Shown: positions 39,904 through 49,598, numbered from the stretch's first letter. The stretch is DNA of 64,000 bases from Streptosporangium sp040640155 (GCF_040640155.1 NZ_JBFABE010000007.1:62001-126000); one strand, 5' to 3'. Program-made: numbers and translations. Notes: generated from the sequence alone by a model not told the origin.

Positions 39904-41252
39904 TGAATGCCCGGACTCTTCTAGCGGCCGATCCGACCCTCGCCGACTTCGGCAAGGACCCGCTCTGGATCAGCATCATCAAGGCCGCCGTCATCTTCAT
40001 CGTCCTGATGCTGGGCGTGCTGTTCGGCGTCTGGTTCGAGCGCAAGCTCATCTCGCGCATGCAGAACCGGTACGGCCCCAACCGCGCGGGCAAGTTCGGG
40101 CTGCTCCAGTCGGTGGCCGACGGCCTCAAGATGGGGCTCAAGGAAGACCTGATGCCCCGGACCGTCGACAAGGTGATCTACTTCATCGCCCCGGTCGTCC
40201 TCGCGGTCCCCGCCTTCCTGGCCTTCTCCGTCATCCCGATGGGCCCGATCGTCTCGATGTTCGGGGTCCAGACGCCGCTGCAGCTCACCGACCTGCCGGT
40301 CGCGGTGCTGCTGGTACTGGCCATGGCCTCCATCGGCGTGTACGGCATCGTGCTGGCCGGCTGGGGCTCGCGCTCGCCGTACTCGGTCCTGGGCGGCCTG
40401 CGCGCCAGCGCCCAGGTGGTCTCGTACGAGATCGCGATGGGCCTGTCGTTCGTGGGCGTGTTCCTGTTCGCCGGGACGCTGTCCACCTCCGAGATCGTCG
40501 CGGCCCAGGCCACGGGCGGGGTGTTCACGCTGGGAGGCGTCGACATCCCGATGCCCTCCTGGTACATGATCCTGCTGATCCCGTCCTTCCTGATCTACAT
40601 CGTCACGATGCTGGGCGAGACCAACCGGGTCCCCTTCGACCTGCCCGAGGGCGAGGGCGAGCTCGTCGGCGGCTTCCAGACCGAGTACTCCAACTCGCTG
40701 AAGTTCGCGGTCATCATGCTCGCCGAGTACGTCAACGTCTTCGTGGTCTCCGCGGTCTCCATCACCCTGTTCATGGGCGGCTGGCGGGCACCGTTCCCGA
40801 TCTCGATGTGGGACGGGGCCAACACCGGCTGGTGGCCGCTGCTGTGGTTCTTCCTCAAGATGGTGCTGGTCTTCTCCTTCTTCGTCTGGTGCCGGGCCTC
40901 GCTGCCGCGCGTCAGGTACGACCAGCTCATGGCGCTCGGCTGGAAGATCCTCATCCCGGTCAACCTGGCGTGGATCCTTCTCGTGGCCACCGTCAAGGCC
41001 CTCCGCCTGCCGGAGGTCGACCGGTCGCTGGTGCTCATCCTGGCCGCGCTGGTGCTGGCCGCCTGCCTGGGCATCTGGTGGCGCTTCGACAGCGTGCTGC
41101 AGAGGCGCAAGGAGGCCAAGGCCGCCCAGGTCGAGGCCGAGTTCGAGCAACTCCAAGCCGAGCCCGCCGCGGGCGGCTTCCCGGTTCCGCCGCTCGACCT
41201 GCCGCACTACCACGGGGTAGCGCGCAAGGAGGTTCCCAGTGGGAGCAACTGA
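39903..41252 (+). CDS. nuoH: NADH-quinone oxidoreductase subunit H
   Basis: A 449-residue membrane subunit with eight or nine helices that carries the quinone-entry and E-channel region. It shows WFERKLISRMQNRYGPNRAG, YSVLGGLRASAQVVSYEIAM and the GETNRVPFDLPEGEGELVGG loop. The C-terminal 50 residues are a charged tail. nuoI begins inside its last 14 nt. Confidence 0.97.
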   Translation: MNARTLLAADPTLADFGKDPLWISIIKAAVIFIVLMLGVLFGVWFERKLISRMQNRYGPNRAGKFGLLQSVADGLKMGLKEDLMPRTVDKVIYFIAPVVLAVPAFLAFSVIPMGPIVSMFGVQTPLQLTDLPVAVLLVLAMASIGVYGIVLAGWGSRSPYSVLGGLRASAQVVSYEIAMGLSFVGVFLFAGTLSTSEIVAAQATGGVFTLGGVDIPMPSWYMILLIPSFLIYIVTMLGETNRVPFDLPEGEGELVGGFQTEYSNSLKFAVIMLAEYVNVFVVSAVSITLFMGGWRAPFPISMWDGANTGWWPLLWFFLKMVLVFSFFVWCRASLPRVRYDQLMALGWKILIPVNLAWILLVATVKALRLPEVDRSLVLILAALVLAACLGIWWRFDSVLQRRKEAKAAQVEAEFEQLQAEPAAGGFPVPPLDLPHYHGVARKEVPSGSN

Positions 41253-41754
41253 TTGGCTGAACCCCATCAAGGGGTTCGGCGTGACCTTCCACACGATGTT
41301 CAAGAAGGTCGAGACGGTCAACTATCCCGAGGAGCACAAGCCCACGGCTCCGCGCTTCCACGGCCGGCACCAGCTCAACCGCTGGCCCGACGGCCTGGAG
41401 AAGTGCGTCGGCTGCGAGCTGTGCGCCTGGGCCTGCCCGGCCGACGCGATCTTCGTGGAGGGGGCCGACAACACCGACGAGGAGCGCTTCTCGCCCGGTG
41501 AGCGCTACGGACGCACCTACCAGATCAACTACCTGCGGTGCATCCTGTGCGGCCTGTGCATCGAGGCGTGCCCGACACGGGCGCTGACGATGACCAACGA
41601 GTACGAGCTCGCCGACACCAGCCGTGAGAGCCTCATCTACACCAAGGAGATGCTGCTCGCGCCGCTCGGTCCCGGCATGGAGATCCCGCCGCACCCCATG
41701 CGTCTCGGCGAGACCGAAGAGGACTACTACCGGCTGGGACGCAAAAATGGGTGA
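41239..41754 (+). CDS. nuoI: NADH-quinone oxidoreductase subunit I
   Basis: A 171-residue ferredoxin-like subunit with two [4Fe-4S] clusters, N6a and N6b, in KCVGCELCAWACPADAIF and RCILCGLCIEACPTRALTM. It hands electrons to NuoB. It starts with GTG inside the end of nuoH. Confidence 0.97.
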   Translation: MGATDWLNPIKGFGVTFHTMFKKVETVNYPEEHKPTAPRFHGRHQLNRWPDGLEKCVGCELCAWACPADAIFVEGADNTDEERFSPGERYGRTYQINYLRCILCGLCIEACPTRALTMTNEYELADTSRESLIYTKEMLLAPLGPGMEIPPHPMRLGETEEDYYRLGRKNG

Positions 41755-42583
41755 GACCATCACGTTCTGGGTTCTGGCCGTCGTCTCCGTGGCGGCGGCC
41801 CTGGGGCTCGTCTTCAGCCGCAAGGCCGTCTACTCGGCGCTGATGCTGGGCGTCGTCATGCTCTCGCTGGCGGTGCTCTACGCGGTCCAGGAGGCCCCCT
41901 TCCTCGCCGCGGTGCAGATCATCGTCTACACCGGCGCGGTCATGATGCTCTTCCTGTTCGTGCTCATGCTGGTCGGCGTCGACTCCGCCGACTCGCTGGT
42001 CGAGACGATCAAGGGGCAGCGCGTCTGGGCGGCCGTGGCGGGCCTGTCGTTCGCCGCCCTGCTCGCCCTGGGCGTCGGCAACGCGGCCCTCACCGCGCCG
42101 GTCGGCATGGACAAGGCGGTGCAGGCGGCGGGCGGCAACGTGCCCTCGCTGGCCCAGCTGATCTTCACCAGGCACGTCTTCGCCTTCGAGGTCACCTCGG
42201 CGCTGCTGATCACCGCCGCGCTCGGCGCGATGGTGCTGGCGCACCGCGAGCGCGTCCGGCCCAAGGCCACCCAGCGCGACCTGGCCCGCGCCCGCTTCAA
42301 CGGCCCGCAGCCCTCGCCGCTGCCCGGCCCCGGCACCTACGCGCTGCACAACGCGATCGACATGCCCGCCCTGCTGCCCGACGGCACGGTCTCGGCCAAG
42401 TCCATCAACCGCGTGCTCGCCCGGCACGAGATCGAGGACGGCTTCGCGCCGACCGACCCGGCCAAGGCGGCGCTCATCAAGCAGGTCCTGGAGAAGGACG
42501 CGGACACCGGCCGCGGACCCGCCCCGGACGCCGCGCCCGTCCAGGTGAAGGACGCGGCGCTCCCGCAGGAGGACGGCAAGTGA
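41747..42583 (+). CDS. nuoJ: NADH-quinone oxidoreductase subunit J
   Basis: A 278-residue membrane subunit with five helices in its first 165 residues, including VQIIVYTGAVMMLFLFVLML with the conserved pi-bulge region. The remaining 110 residues are a polar C-terminal extension (ending VKDAALPQEDGK), as in other actinomycetes. It overlaps nuoI by 8 nt and nuoK by 4 nt. Confidence 0.95.
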   Translation: MGETITFWVLAVVSVAAALGLVFSRKAVYSALMLGVVMLSLAVLYAVQEAPFLAAVQIIVYTGAVMMLFLFVLMLVGVDSADSLVETIKGQRVWAAVAGLSFAALLALGVGNAALTAPVGMDKAVQAAGGNVPSLAQLIFTRHVFAFEVTSALLITAALGAMVLAHRERVRPKATQRDLARARFNGPQPSPLPGPGTYALHNAIDMPALLPDGTVSAKSINRVLARHEIEDGFAPTDPAKAALIKQVLEKDADTGRGPAPDAAPVQVKDAALPQEDGK

Positions 42584-42876
42584 CCACTCACTACCTGGTG
42601 CTCTCCGCGCTGCTGTTCGCGATCGGCGCCATCGGCGTGCTGGTGCGGCGCAACGCGATCGTGGTGTTCATGTGCGTGGAGCTCATGCTCAACGCCTGCA
42701 ACCTCGCGTTCGTCACCTTCGCCAGGCAGCACGGCAACCTGGACGGCCAGCTCATCGCGTTCTTCGTGATGGTGGTGGCCGCGGCCGAGGTCGTCATCGG
42801 CCTCGCCATCATCGTGATGATCTTCCGAACCCGCAGGTCGGCGTCGGTGGACGACGCCAACCTGCTGAAGTACTAA
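42580..42876 (+). CDS. nuoK: NADH-quinone oxidoreductase subunit K
   Basis: A 98-residue membrane subunit with three helices and the two buried glutamates of the family, in FMCVELMLNACNLAFV and VVAAAEVVIGLAII. They belong to the proton path. Start GTG overlaps the nuoJ stop. Confidence 0.97.
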   Translation: MTTHYLVLSALLFAIGAIGVLVRRNAIVVFMCVELMLNACNLAFVTFARQHGNLDGQLIAFFVMVVAAAEVVIGLAIIVMIFRTRRSASVDDANLLKY

Positions 42877-42885
42877 GAGGTGGCC

Positions 42886-44805
42886 GTGGAACCCGCTGAG
42901 ATCATCAAGCATGCCGGGGGTGCGATCGGGGTCTCCTGGCTCATGATCGCGCTCCCGTTGCTCGGCGCCGCGGTCCTGTTGCTGCTCGGGCGTCGCTCCG
43001 ACCGCTGGGGACACCTCCTCGGCGTCGCGATGTCCGTGGGCGCCTTCGCGGTGGCCGTCGCCGTCTTCGCGCAGTTGCTCGCCCTGAACCCCGAGCAGCG
43101 CCGCCAGGGCGTCCCGCTGTACGAGTTCATCCCCGGCGTCGCCGACATGGGCCTGCTGATCGACCCGCTGTCGATCAGCTTCGCGCTGCTGATCACCGGT
43201 GTGGGATCACTGATCCACATCTACTCGATCGGCTACATGTCGCACGACCACGACCGGCGCAGGTTCTTCGCGTACCTGAACCTGTTCGTCGCGGCAATGC
43301 TCCTGCTGGTGCTGGCCGACAACTACGTCGCCCTGTTCATCGGCTGGGAGGGCGTGGGCCTGGCCTCGTACCTGCTGATCGGGTTCTGGTACGTCAGGCC
43401 GCGGGCCGCGGCCGCCGCCAAGAAGGCCTTCATCGTCAACCGGGTCGGCGACTTCGGCCTGCTGATCGCGATCTTCACGATCTTCACGGTGTTCGGCGCC
43501 GTCGACTTCCAGGCGCTCACCAAGACGGCCGTCGGCGGGGCGATGCAGGCCGGCGCGGTCTCCCAGGCGACGGTCACCGCGATCGGCCTGCTGCTCCTGC
43601 TCGGCGCCTGCGGCAAGTCGGCCCAGCTCCCGCTGCAGTCGTGGCTGCTGGACGCGATGGAGGGCCCGACCCCGGTCTCGGCCCTCATCCACGCCGCGAC
43701 CATGGTCACCGCGGGCGTCTACCTCGTGGTCCGCTCCGGCGCGTTCTTCGAGCTCGCCCCGACCGCGCAGCTCGTCGTGACGATCGTCGGCGTGGTCACC
43801 CTGCTCGCCGGTGCGATCATCGGTTGCGCCAAGGACGACATCAAGAAGGGCCTGGCCGGCTCGACGATGTCGCAGATCGGCTACATGATGCTCGCCGCGG
43901 GCCTCGGCCCGGTGGGCTACGCGTTCGCCATCGCGCACCTGATCACGCACGGCTTCTTCAAGGCCAACATGTTCCTCGGCGCGGGCTCGGTCATGCACGC
44001 CATGAACGACGAGGTCGACATGCGCCGGTACGGCGGGCTGTTCCCGGTGATGAAGGTCACCGCGATCACGTTCATCATCGGCTACCTCGCGATCATCGGC
44101 TTCCCACTGCTGTCCGGCTACTTCACCAAGGACGGCATCATCGAGACGGCCATGGAGCACAACGCGATCCTGGGCTGGCTCGCGGTGCTGGGCGCCGGCA
44201 TCACCGGCTTCTACATGTCGCGGATGGTCTTCATGACCTTCTTCGGCAAGCGGCGCTGGGCCGACGACGCCCACCCGCACGAGTCGCCCGCCGTGATGAC
44301 GCTCCCGCTGGTCGTGCTCTCCATCGGCTCGATCTTCCTGGGCGCCTTCCTGGTCCTGGGCAACCGGTTCATGCTGTTCATCGCCCCGGCGGTCGGCCGG
44401 CCCGAGGAACTGCCGGGGTTCCACCCCACCGCTCCCGCCGGGCTTGCCACGCTCGCGCTGGTCGCCGCCGGTGCCGCGTTCGCCTGGTTCCGCTACGGCG
44501 CCGCCGAGGTGCCCGCGCTCGCCCCGCGCGGCTCGTTCCTCACCACGTTCGCCCGTCGTGACCTCTACGGCGACGCGCTGAACGAGGCGCTGTTCATGCG
44601 CCCCGGCCAGTGGCTCACCCGGATCGCGGTGTTCTTCGACAACCGCGGCATCGACGGGGTGGTCAACGGCCTGGCGGCGGGGATCGGCGGCACCTCCGGC
44701 CGGCTGCGCCGCATCCAGACCGGCTACGTGCGGTCCTACGCGTTGTCCATCCTCTTCGGTGCCGCCGTGGTCGTTGGCGCGCTGCTCTACGTAGGGAACA
44801 TGTGA
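42886..44805 (+). CDS. nuoL: NADH-quinone oxidoreductase subunit L
   Basis: A 639-residue antiporter-like subunit with about sixteen helices. It has FIGWEGVGLASYLLIGFWY, the broken-helix lysine region GPTPVSALIHAATMVTAGVY, and KDDIKKGLAGSTMSQIGYMM. The long C-terminal lateral helix is present. The GTG at 42886 is favoured over 42880 because AAGAGG then has proper spacing. Confidence 0.96.
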   Translation: MEPAEIIKHAGGAIGVSWLMIALPLLGAAVLLLLGRRSDRWGHLLGVAMSVGAFAVAVAVFAQLLALNPEQRRQGVPLYEFIPGVADMGLLIDPLSISFALLITGVGSLIHIYSIGYMSHDHDRRRFFAYLNLFVAAMLLLVLADNYVALFIGWEGVGLASYLLIGFWYVRPRAAAAAKKAFIVNRVGDFGLLIAIFTIFTVFGAVDFQALTKTAVGGAMQAGAVSQATVTAIGLLLLLGACGKSAQLPLQSWLLDAMEGPTPVSALIHAATMVTAGVYLVVRSGAFFELAPTAQLVVTIVGVVTLLAGAIIGCAKDDIKKGLAGSTMSQIGYMMLAAGLGPVGYAFAIAHLITHGFFKANMFLGAGSVMHAMNDEVDMRRYGGLFPVMKVTAITFIIGYLAIIGFPLLSGYFTKDGIIETAMEHNAILGWLAVLGAGITGFYMSRMVFMTFFGKRRWADDAHPHESPAVMTLPLVVLSIGSIFLGAFLVLGNRFMLFIAPAVGRPEELPGFHPTAPAGLATLALVAAGAAFAWFRYGAAEVPALAPRGSFLTTFARRDLYGDALNEALFMRPGQWLTRIAVFFDNRGIDGVVNGLAAGIGGTSGRLRRIQTGYVRSYALSILFGAAVVVGALLYVGNM

Positions 44806-46409
44806 TGCCCTGGCTCTCGACCCTGATGGCCGTGCCCGTTCTGGGCGCGGTGGGTGTCTCCCTTGTCAAGAGTGACAAGCTCGCCAAGCAACTGGCGCTG
44901 GTGGTCTCGCTGGTCGTCCTGGCGCTGACCGTCGCCGTCGCCGTGCAGTTCAACCCCACCTCGCAGACCCGCTTCCAGTTCGCCGAGGTCCACGACTGGA
45001 TCCCGCGCTTCGGCGTGCACTACGGCGTCGGCGTGGACGGCATCGCGCTGGTGCTGATCGCGCTGTCGGCGGTGCTGGTGCCGATCGTGATCCTGGCCTC
45101 CTGGCACGACGCCGACGGCACCGGCGGCCTCGGTGGCGGCGCCGGCGGGACCGTCGAGGCCGTGCCGGGCGAGGGGCTCAAGACCGAGGCGTCCAGGGTT
45201 CCGGCCCCGAAGCGGTCGGTGAAGACCTACTTCGCGCTGCTGCTGGTGCTCGAAGCGATGATGATCGGTGTCTTCGCGGCCACCGACGTCTTCCTGTTCT
45301 ACGTCTTCTTCGAGGCCATGCTGATCCCGATGTACTTCATGATCGGGTCCTACGGGGGGGCGCAGCGGTCCTACGCGGCCGTGAAGTTCCTGCTCTACTC
45401 GCTCTTCGGCGGCCTGCTCATGCTGGTCGCGGTGATCGCCCTCTACGTGGTCGCGCAGAAGAACACCTTCATGTTCCCCGAGCTCATCGGGGCCGTGCAG
45501 GACCCGGCCACGCAGAAGTGGCTCTTCGCGGGCTTCTTCATCGCGTTCGCCGTCAAGGCCCCGCTCTGGCCGTTCCACACCTGGCTGCCCGACGCCGCCG
45601 CGCAGGCCCCGGCCGGTGCCGCGGTGCTGCTGGTGGGCGTGCTGGACAAGGTCGGCACCTACGGCATGCTCCGCTTCTGCCTGGAGCTCTTCCCCGAGGC
45701 GTCGAAGTTCTTCACCCCGCTGGTGATCGTGCTCTCGGTGGTCGGCATCGTCTACGGCGCGATCGTGGCCATCGGCCAGACCGACATGAAGCGCCTGATC
45801 GCCTACACCTCGATCTCCCACTTCGGCTTCATCGCGCTGGGCGTGTTCGCGATGACCAGGGACGGCGGCACGGGCGCCACCCTCTACATGGTCAACCACG
45901 GTTTCTCCACCGGCGCGCTCTTCCTGATCGCGGGCTTCCTGATCTACCGCCGGGGCTCCAGCCGGATCGCCGACTACGGGGGGGTGCAGAAGGTCGCCCC
46001 GGTGCTCGCCGGCACCTTCCTGATCGCCGGCCTGTCCGGGCTCTCGCTGCCCGGCCTGTCGACGTTCGTCAGCGAGTTCATGGTCCTGCTCGGCACCTAC
46101 GAGCGGTACGCGGTCGCGGCGATCATCGGGACGACCGGCGTGATCCTGGCGGCCGTCTACATCCTGTGGATGTACCAGCGCACGATGACCGGGCCGACCA
46201 ACGAGTCGATCACCCCCATGAACCTGCCCGATCTCAACCTGCGTGAGAGGTTCGTGATAGGCCCGCTGGTCGCGGTGATCCTCATCCTGGGCTTCTTCCC
46301 CAAGCCGATGCTCGACGTGATCAATCCCGCGGTGGACAAGACGCTCTCCAGTGTCGGCGTCGAACCGTTCACCCCCGCCGTGGCCGACAAGAAGGGGGCC
46401 GGGCAGTGA
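44805..46409 (+). CDS. nuoM: NADH-quinone oxidoreductase subunit M
   Basis: A 534-residue antiporter-like subunit. The conserved glutamate region is FYVFFEAMLIPMYFMIGSYG, with WPFHTWLPDAAAQAPAGAA and KRLIAYTSISHFGFIALGV further on. A Gly-rich loop insert lies around residues 105-130. The ATG overlaps the nuoL stop; the end overlaps nuoN by 4 nt. Confidence 0.96.
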   Translation: MPWLSTLMAVPVLGAVGVSLVKSDKLAKQLALVVSLVVLALTVAVAVQFNPTSQTRFQFAEVHDWIPRFGVHYGVGVDGIALVLIALSAVLVPIVILASWHDADGTGGLGGGAGGTVEAVPGEGLKTEASRVPAPKRSVKTYFALLLVLEAMMIGVFAATDVFLFYVFFEAMLIPMYFMIGSYGGAQRSYAAVKFLLYSLFGGLLMLVAVIALYVVAQKNTFMFPELIGAVQDPATQKWLFAGFFIAFAVKAPLWPFHTWLPDAAAQAPAGAAVLLVGVLDKVGTYGMLRFCLELFPEASKFFTPLVIVLSVVGIVYGAIVAIGQTDMKRLIAYTSISHFGFIALGVFAMTRDGGTGATLYMVNHGFSTGALFLIAGFLIYRRGSSRIADYGGVQKVAPVLAGTFLIAGLSGLSLPGLSTFVSEFMVLLGTYERYAVAAIIGTTGVILAAVYILWMYQRTMTGPTNESITPMNLPDLNLRERFVIGPLVAVILILGFFPKPMLDVINPAVDKTLSSVGVEPFTPAVADKKGAGQ

Positions 46410-47953
46410 AGGACACCATCCAAGCCCCGACGATCGAATACGCGCTGCTCCTGCCGATGCTGCTCGTGTTCGGCGCGGCGGTCGTCGGCGTGCTGGTCGA
46501 GGCGTTCGCGCCCCGCCACCTGCGCAAGTCGATCCACATGCCGCTCACCCTGCTCAGCCTGCTGGGCGCGTTCGTGATGACCGTCCTGGTCGCGCGGGGC
46601 GGCCTGCCGGACGCCGCGGCGGCGATGGGCGCGGTCGCGGTGGACGGGCCCGCCCTGTTCATCTGGGGCATCATCCTCATCCTGGCCCTGGTCAGCACCC
46701 TGCTGATCAACGACGAGGAGCAGTTTGTCGCGCAGGCGGCGGCGGTGCCGGGAAGCCCGGACGAGGAGGAGGCGGTCCTCAGCGGATACGCCCAGACCGA
46801 GGTCTACCCGCTGCTGCTGTTCTCGGTCGGCGGCATGCTCCTGTTCGCCTCCGCCAACGACCTGCTGGTCATGTTCGTCGGCCTGGAGGTCATGTCCCTG
46901 CCGCTGTACCTGCTCTGCGGCCTGGCCCGCCGTCGCCGCCTGCTCTCGCAGGAGGCCTCGGTCAAGTACTTCCTGCTGGGCTCGTTCTCCTCGGCCTTCT
47001 TCCTGTACGGCATGGCCCTGATCTACGGCTACGCCAAGTCGGTCGACCTGGCCGCCATCAACACCGCGCTCACCGCGGGCGGCCCGGAGACGCTGCTGCT
47101 GATCGGCACCGCGATGCTCGGCATCGGCCTGTTCTTCAAGATCGGTGCCGCGCCCTTCCAGGCGTGGAAGCCCGACGTCTACCAGGGCGCGCCCACCGCG
47201 GTCACCGCCCTGATGGCCTCCACCGTGCTGGTGGCCGCCTTCGGCGCCGTGCTGCGGGTCTTCTGGGTCGCCCTGGGCGGCCTGCAGTGGAACTGGGAGC
47301 CGATCATGTGGGGCGTCGCGATCATCACGATGATCGTCGGCGCGGTCCTGGCCATCACCCAGACCGAGATCAAGCGGATGCTGGCCTACTCCTCGATCGC
47401 GCACGCGGGCTTCCTGCTCACCGGCGTCGTCGCCATCGGCACCTTCGAGCAGAACTCCCAGGCCCTGTCGGGCATCCTGTTCTACCTGGCCGCGTACGGC
47501 TTCACCACGGTCGGCGCCTTCGCGGTCGTCACCATGGTCCGCGACGCGGGCGGCGAGGCGGGTCACCTGTCGCGCTGGGCCGGGCTGGGCAAGCGGTCCC
47601 CGGTCCTGGCCGGCATCTTCGCGTTCTTCCTGCTGGCCTTCGCGGGCATCCCGCTCACGAGCGGGTTCTTCGGCAAGTACGCGGTGTTTTCCGCCGCGGT
47701 CGCCGGGGGCGCCCTGCCGCTGGTCGTCGTGGGAGTCGTCACCTCGGCCATCGCCGCGTTCTTCTACGTCCGCGTGATCGTGCTGATGTTCTTCAACGAG
47801 CCCTCCGCCGACGGGCCGTCCATCGCGGTTCCCACGGTGGGCACCTCGGCTGTGGTCGCCCTGGCGGCAGCGGCTACGGTAGTGCTGGGGGTCTTCCCGC
47901 AGCCGGTGCTCGATCTCGCGGATCAGGCTGCGTCCGCGCTGTTCATTCGCTAG
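46406..47953 (+). CDS. nuoN: NADH-quinone oxidoreductase subunit N
   Basis: A 515-residue antiporter-like subunit and the last gene of the nuo set. Motifs are FVGLEVMSLPLYLLCGLARR, the FKIGAAPFQAWKPDVYQGAP region, and KRMLAYSSIAHAGFLLTGVV. An acidic cytoplasmic loop (PGSPDEEEAVLSGYAQTEV) follows the third helix. A polyprenyl synthase gene follows after 14 nt, so it shares the transcript. Confidence 0.96.
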   Translation: MKDTIQAPTIEYALLLPMLLVFGAAVVGVLVEAFAPRHLRKSIHMPLTLLSLLGAFVMTVLVARGGLPDAAAAMGAVAVDGPALFIWGIILILALVSTLLINDEEQFVAQAAAVPGSPDEEEAVLSGYAQTEVYPLLLFSVGGMLLFASANDLLVMFVGLEVMSLPLYLLCGLARRRRLLSQEASVKYFLLGSFSSAFFLYGMALIYGYAKSVDLAAINTALTAGGPETLLLIGTAMLGIGLFFKIGAAPFQAWKPDVYQGAPTAVTALMASTVLVAAFGAVLRVFWVALGGLQWNWEPIMWGVAIITMIVGAVLAITQTEIKRMLAYSSIAHAGFLLTGVVAIGTFEQNSQALSGILFYLAAYGFTTVGAFAVVTMVRDAGGEAGHLSRWAGLGKRSPVLAGIFAFFLLAFAGIPLTSGFFGKYAVFSAAVAGGALPLVVVGVVTSAIAAFFYVRVIVLMFFNEPSADGPSIAVPTVGTSAVVALAAAATVVLGVFPQPVLDLADQAASALFIR

Positions 47954-47967
47954 AGGAGTAATGGTCC

Positions 47968-48963
47968 ATGGCTGCGCCACCGGTTGTTGATCTCCCGTTC
48001 GTCGACGAGCGGCTGGCGCAGGACGTCGCATCGGGCCTGGCAGAGGTCGAGAAGCTGCTGCGGTCCTCGGTGCAGAGCGACGACGCCTTCGTCACGGAGG
48101 CGTCCAAGCACCTCATCGAGGCGGGCGGCAAGCGGTTCCGCTCCATGCTGGTGCTGCTCGCCGCCCAGTTCGGTTCGCCGGACGCCCCGGGCGTGGTGCC
48201 CGGGGCGGTGGTGATCGAGCTGACCCACCTGGCGACGCTCTACCACGACGACGTGATGGACGAGGCACGGGTCCGCCGGGGTTCCCCCTCGGCGAACGCC
48301 CGCTGGGACAACACCGTGGCGATCCTGACCGGCGACTACCTGTTCGCCCAGGCCTCGGAGATCCTCGCCGATCTCGGGCCGGACATCATCAGGATCCAGG
48401 CCCAGACCTTCTCCCGCCTGGTGCGGGGCCAGATCCGCGAGACCATCGGCGCCCGTCCCGGCGAGGACCCGATCGCCCACTACATCGGGGTGCTGGCCGA
48501 CAAGACCGGCTCGCTGATCGCCACCTCCGGCCGCCTCGGCGCCCTGCTCAGCGGGGCCTCGCCCGACATCGTCGAGCGCGTCACCCGCGCCTGCGAGGCC
48601 ATCGGGGTCGCCTGGCAGCTCAGCGACGACCTGCTGGACGTCGCCGCCGAGTCGGTCCAGTCGGGCAAGACGCCCGGCACCGACCTGCGCGAGGGCATCC
48701 GGACCCTTCCCGTGCTCTACGCGCTGGCCTCGGACGCGCCCGGGAGCACCCGCCTGCGCGAGCTGCTGGCGGGGCCGGTGGCCGAGGAGGACGTCGAGGA
48801 GACCCTGACCCTGCTCCGCGCCGACCCCGCCATGGAGCGCGCCCGCGCCGAGCTTCTCGCCTGGACCGACCGGGCCCGGCAGGACCTCGCGGGGCTTCCC
48901 GACATCCCGGCGCGCACCGCCTACCTGGCCCTGTGCGACTACGTGGTCGAGCGCTCCGGCTGA
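47968..48963 (+). CDS. Polyprenyl diphosphate synthase (menaquinone side chain)
   Basis: A 331-residue trans-prenyltransferase. The first Asp-rich motif is LYHDDVMDEARVRRG and the second is QLSDDLLDVAAES; GGKRFRSMLVLLAA is the conserved substrate region. Chain length is set by residues before the first motif, where THLATLYHDDVMD has small residues that permit long products. Its place at the end of the nuo operon with menG and a MenJ-like reductase points to the menaquinone side chain (hepta- to nonaprenyl), by inference. AGGAG lies upstream of the ATG. Confidence 0.92.
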   Translation: MAAPPVVDLPFVDERLAQDVASGLAEVEKLLRSSVQSDDAFVTEASKHLIEAGGKRFRSMLVLLAAQFGSPDAPGVVPGAVVIELTHLATLYHDDVMDEARVRRGSPSANARWDNTVAILTGDYLFAQASEILADLGPDIIRIQAQTFSRLVRGQIRETIGARPGEDPIAHYIGVLADKTGSLIATSGRLGALLSGASPDIVERVTRACEAIGVAWQLSDDLLDVAAESVQSGKTPGTDLREGIRTLPVLYALASDAPGSTRLRELLAGPVAEEDVEETLTLLRADPAMERARAELLAWTDRARQDLAGLPDIPARTAYLALCDYVVERSG

Positions 48964-48979
48964 CGGCCCCGGGGCCGTC
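48962..48979. terminator. GC-rich palindrome at the end of the nuo operon
   Basis: GACGGCCCCGGGGCCGTC is a perfect 18-bp palindrome that begins within the stop codon of the prenyl synthase gene. With 9-bp arms and no T-run it is a plausible terminator or stabilising hairpin for the long menJ-like/nuo transcript. Confidence 0.5.
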
Positions 48980-49126
48980 GCCTCTGGCGGGTGTACCGCG
49001 TGCGGCACCCCCGGCGGGAGCGCGTGTGCGGGGCACGTCCCCTGCCGCGCGGCGCTCCTCGGCGTCTCCCGCGGGGCGGGGTCCCGTACAGTGCCGTCCC
49101 GGCCGGGGATCGGGGACACGGAGACA

Positions 49127-49163
49127 TGCATGCGCAAACAAATCTTGCACGTGCATGTAGACT
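49127..49163. promoter_or_regulatory. Candidate MarR operator and -10 element
   Basis: An inverted repeat with 11-nt arms (TGCATGCGCAA at 49127-49137 and TTGCACGTGCA at 49145-49155, two mismatches) lies just before a TAGACT -10 hexamer at 49158-49163. It is well placed for autoregulation of the MarR gene. Confidence 0.55.
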
Positions 49164-49193
49164 CCTGTCGACAGCACATCAGGAGGCATCACC

Positions 49194-49598
49194 ATGTCGT
49201 GGGACTACTTCGCCCTCTTGCACGCCCGTGTGGAGGCCGAGCTGGCCAAGGCCCTCCAGCGGGGGCACGGCCTCGGCCTCTCGGAATACCGCGCCCTGTG
49301 CCGGCTCGACATCGCCCCCCGGGGCTGCATGCGCATGCAGGAACTCGCCGAGGCCGTGGGGCTCAACCAGAGCTCGGTGACGCGCCTCGTCGCCCGTCTC
49401 GAAGAGGCCGGGATGACCCGCCGCGACCTCTGCGCGGACGACCGCAGGGGCGTCTACTCGGTGATCACCGACGCCGGACGCGCCCGCCTGGCCGACGCGA
49501 CCCCCACCTACGAGCGCTCGCTGGCCTCGGCGCTGGAACAGGCCGGTGTCGACCACCCCGCCCTCACCCCGCTGGTCCACGCCGTACGCGGCTCCTGA
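49194..49598 (+). CDS. MarR-family transcriptional regulator
   Basis: A 134-residue winged-helix regulator. The HTH reads RMQELAEAVGLNQSSVTRLV, followed by the wing RDLCADDRRGVYSVITDAGR. MarR proteins bind palindromes near their own promoters and respond to small aromatic ligands or oxidants. A candidate palindrome lies upstream, and a strong AGGAGG site precedes the ATG. It has no co-directional partner; rarD converges on it, so its target gene may lie elsewhere. Confidence 0.92.
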   Translation: MSWDYFALLHARVEAELAKALQRGHGLGLSEYRALCRLDIAPRGCMRMQELAEAVGLNQSSVTRLVARLEEAGMTRRDLCADDRRGVYSVITDAGRARLADATPTYERSLASALEQAGVDHPALTPLVHAVRGS

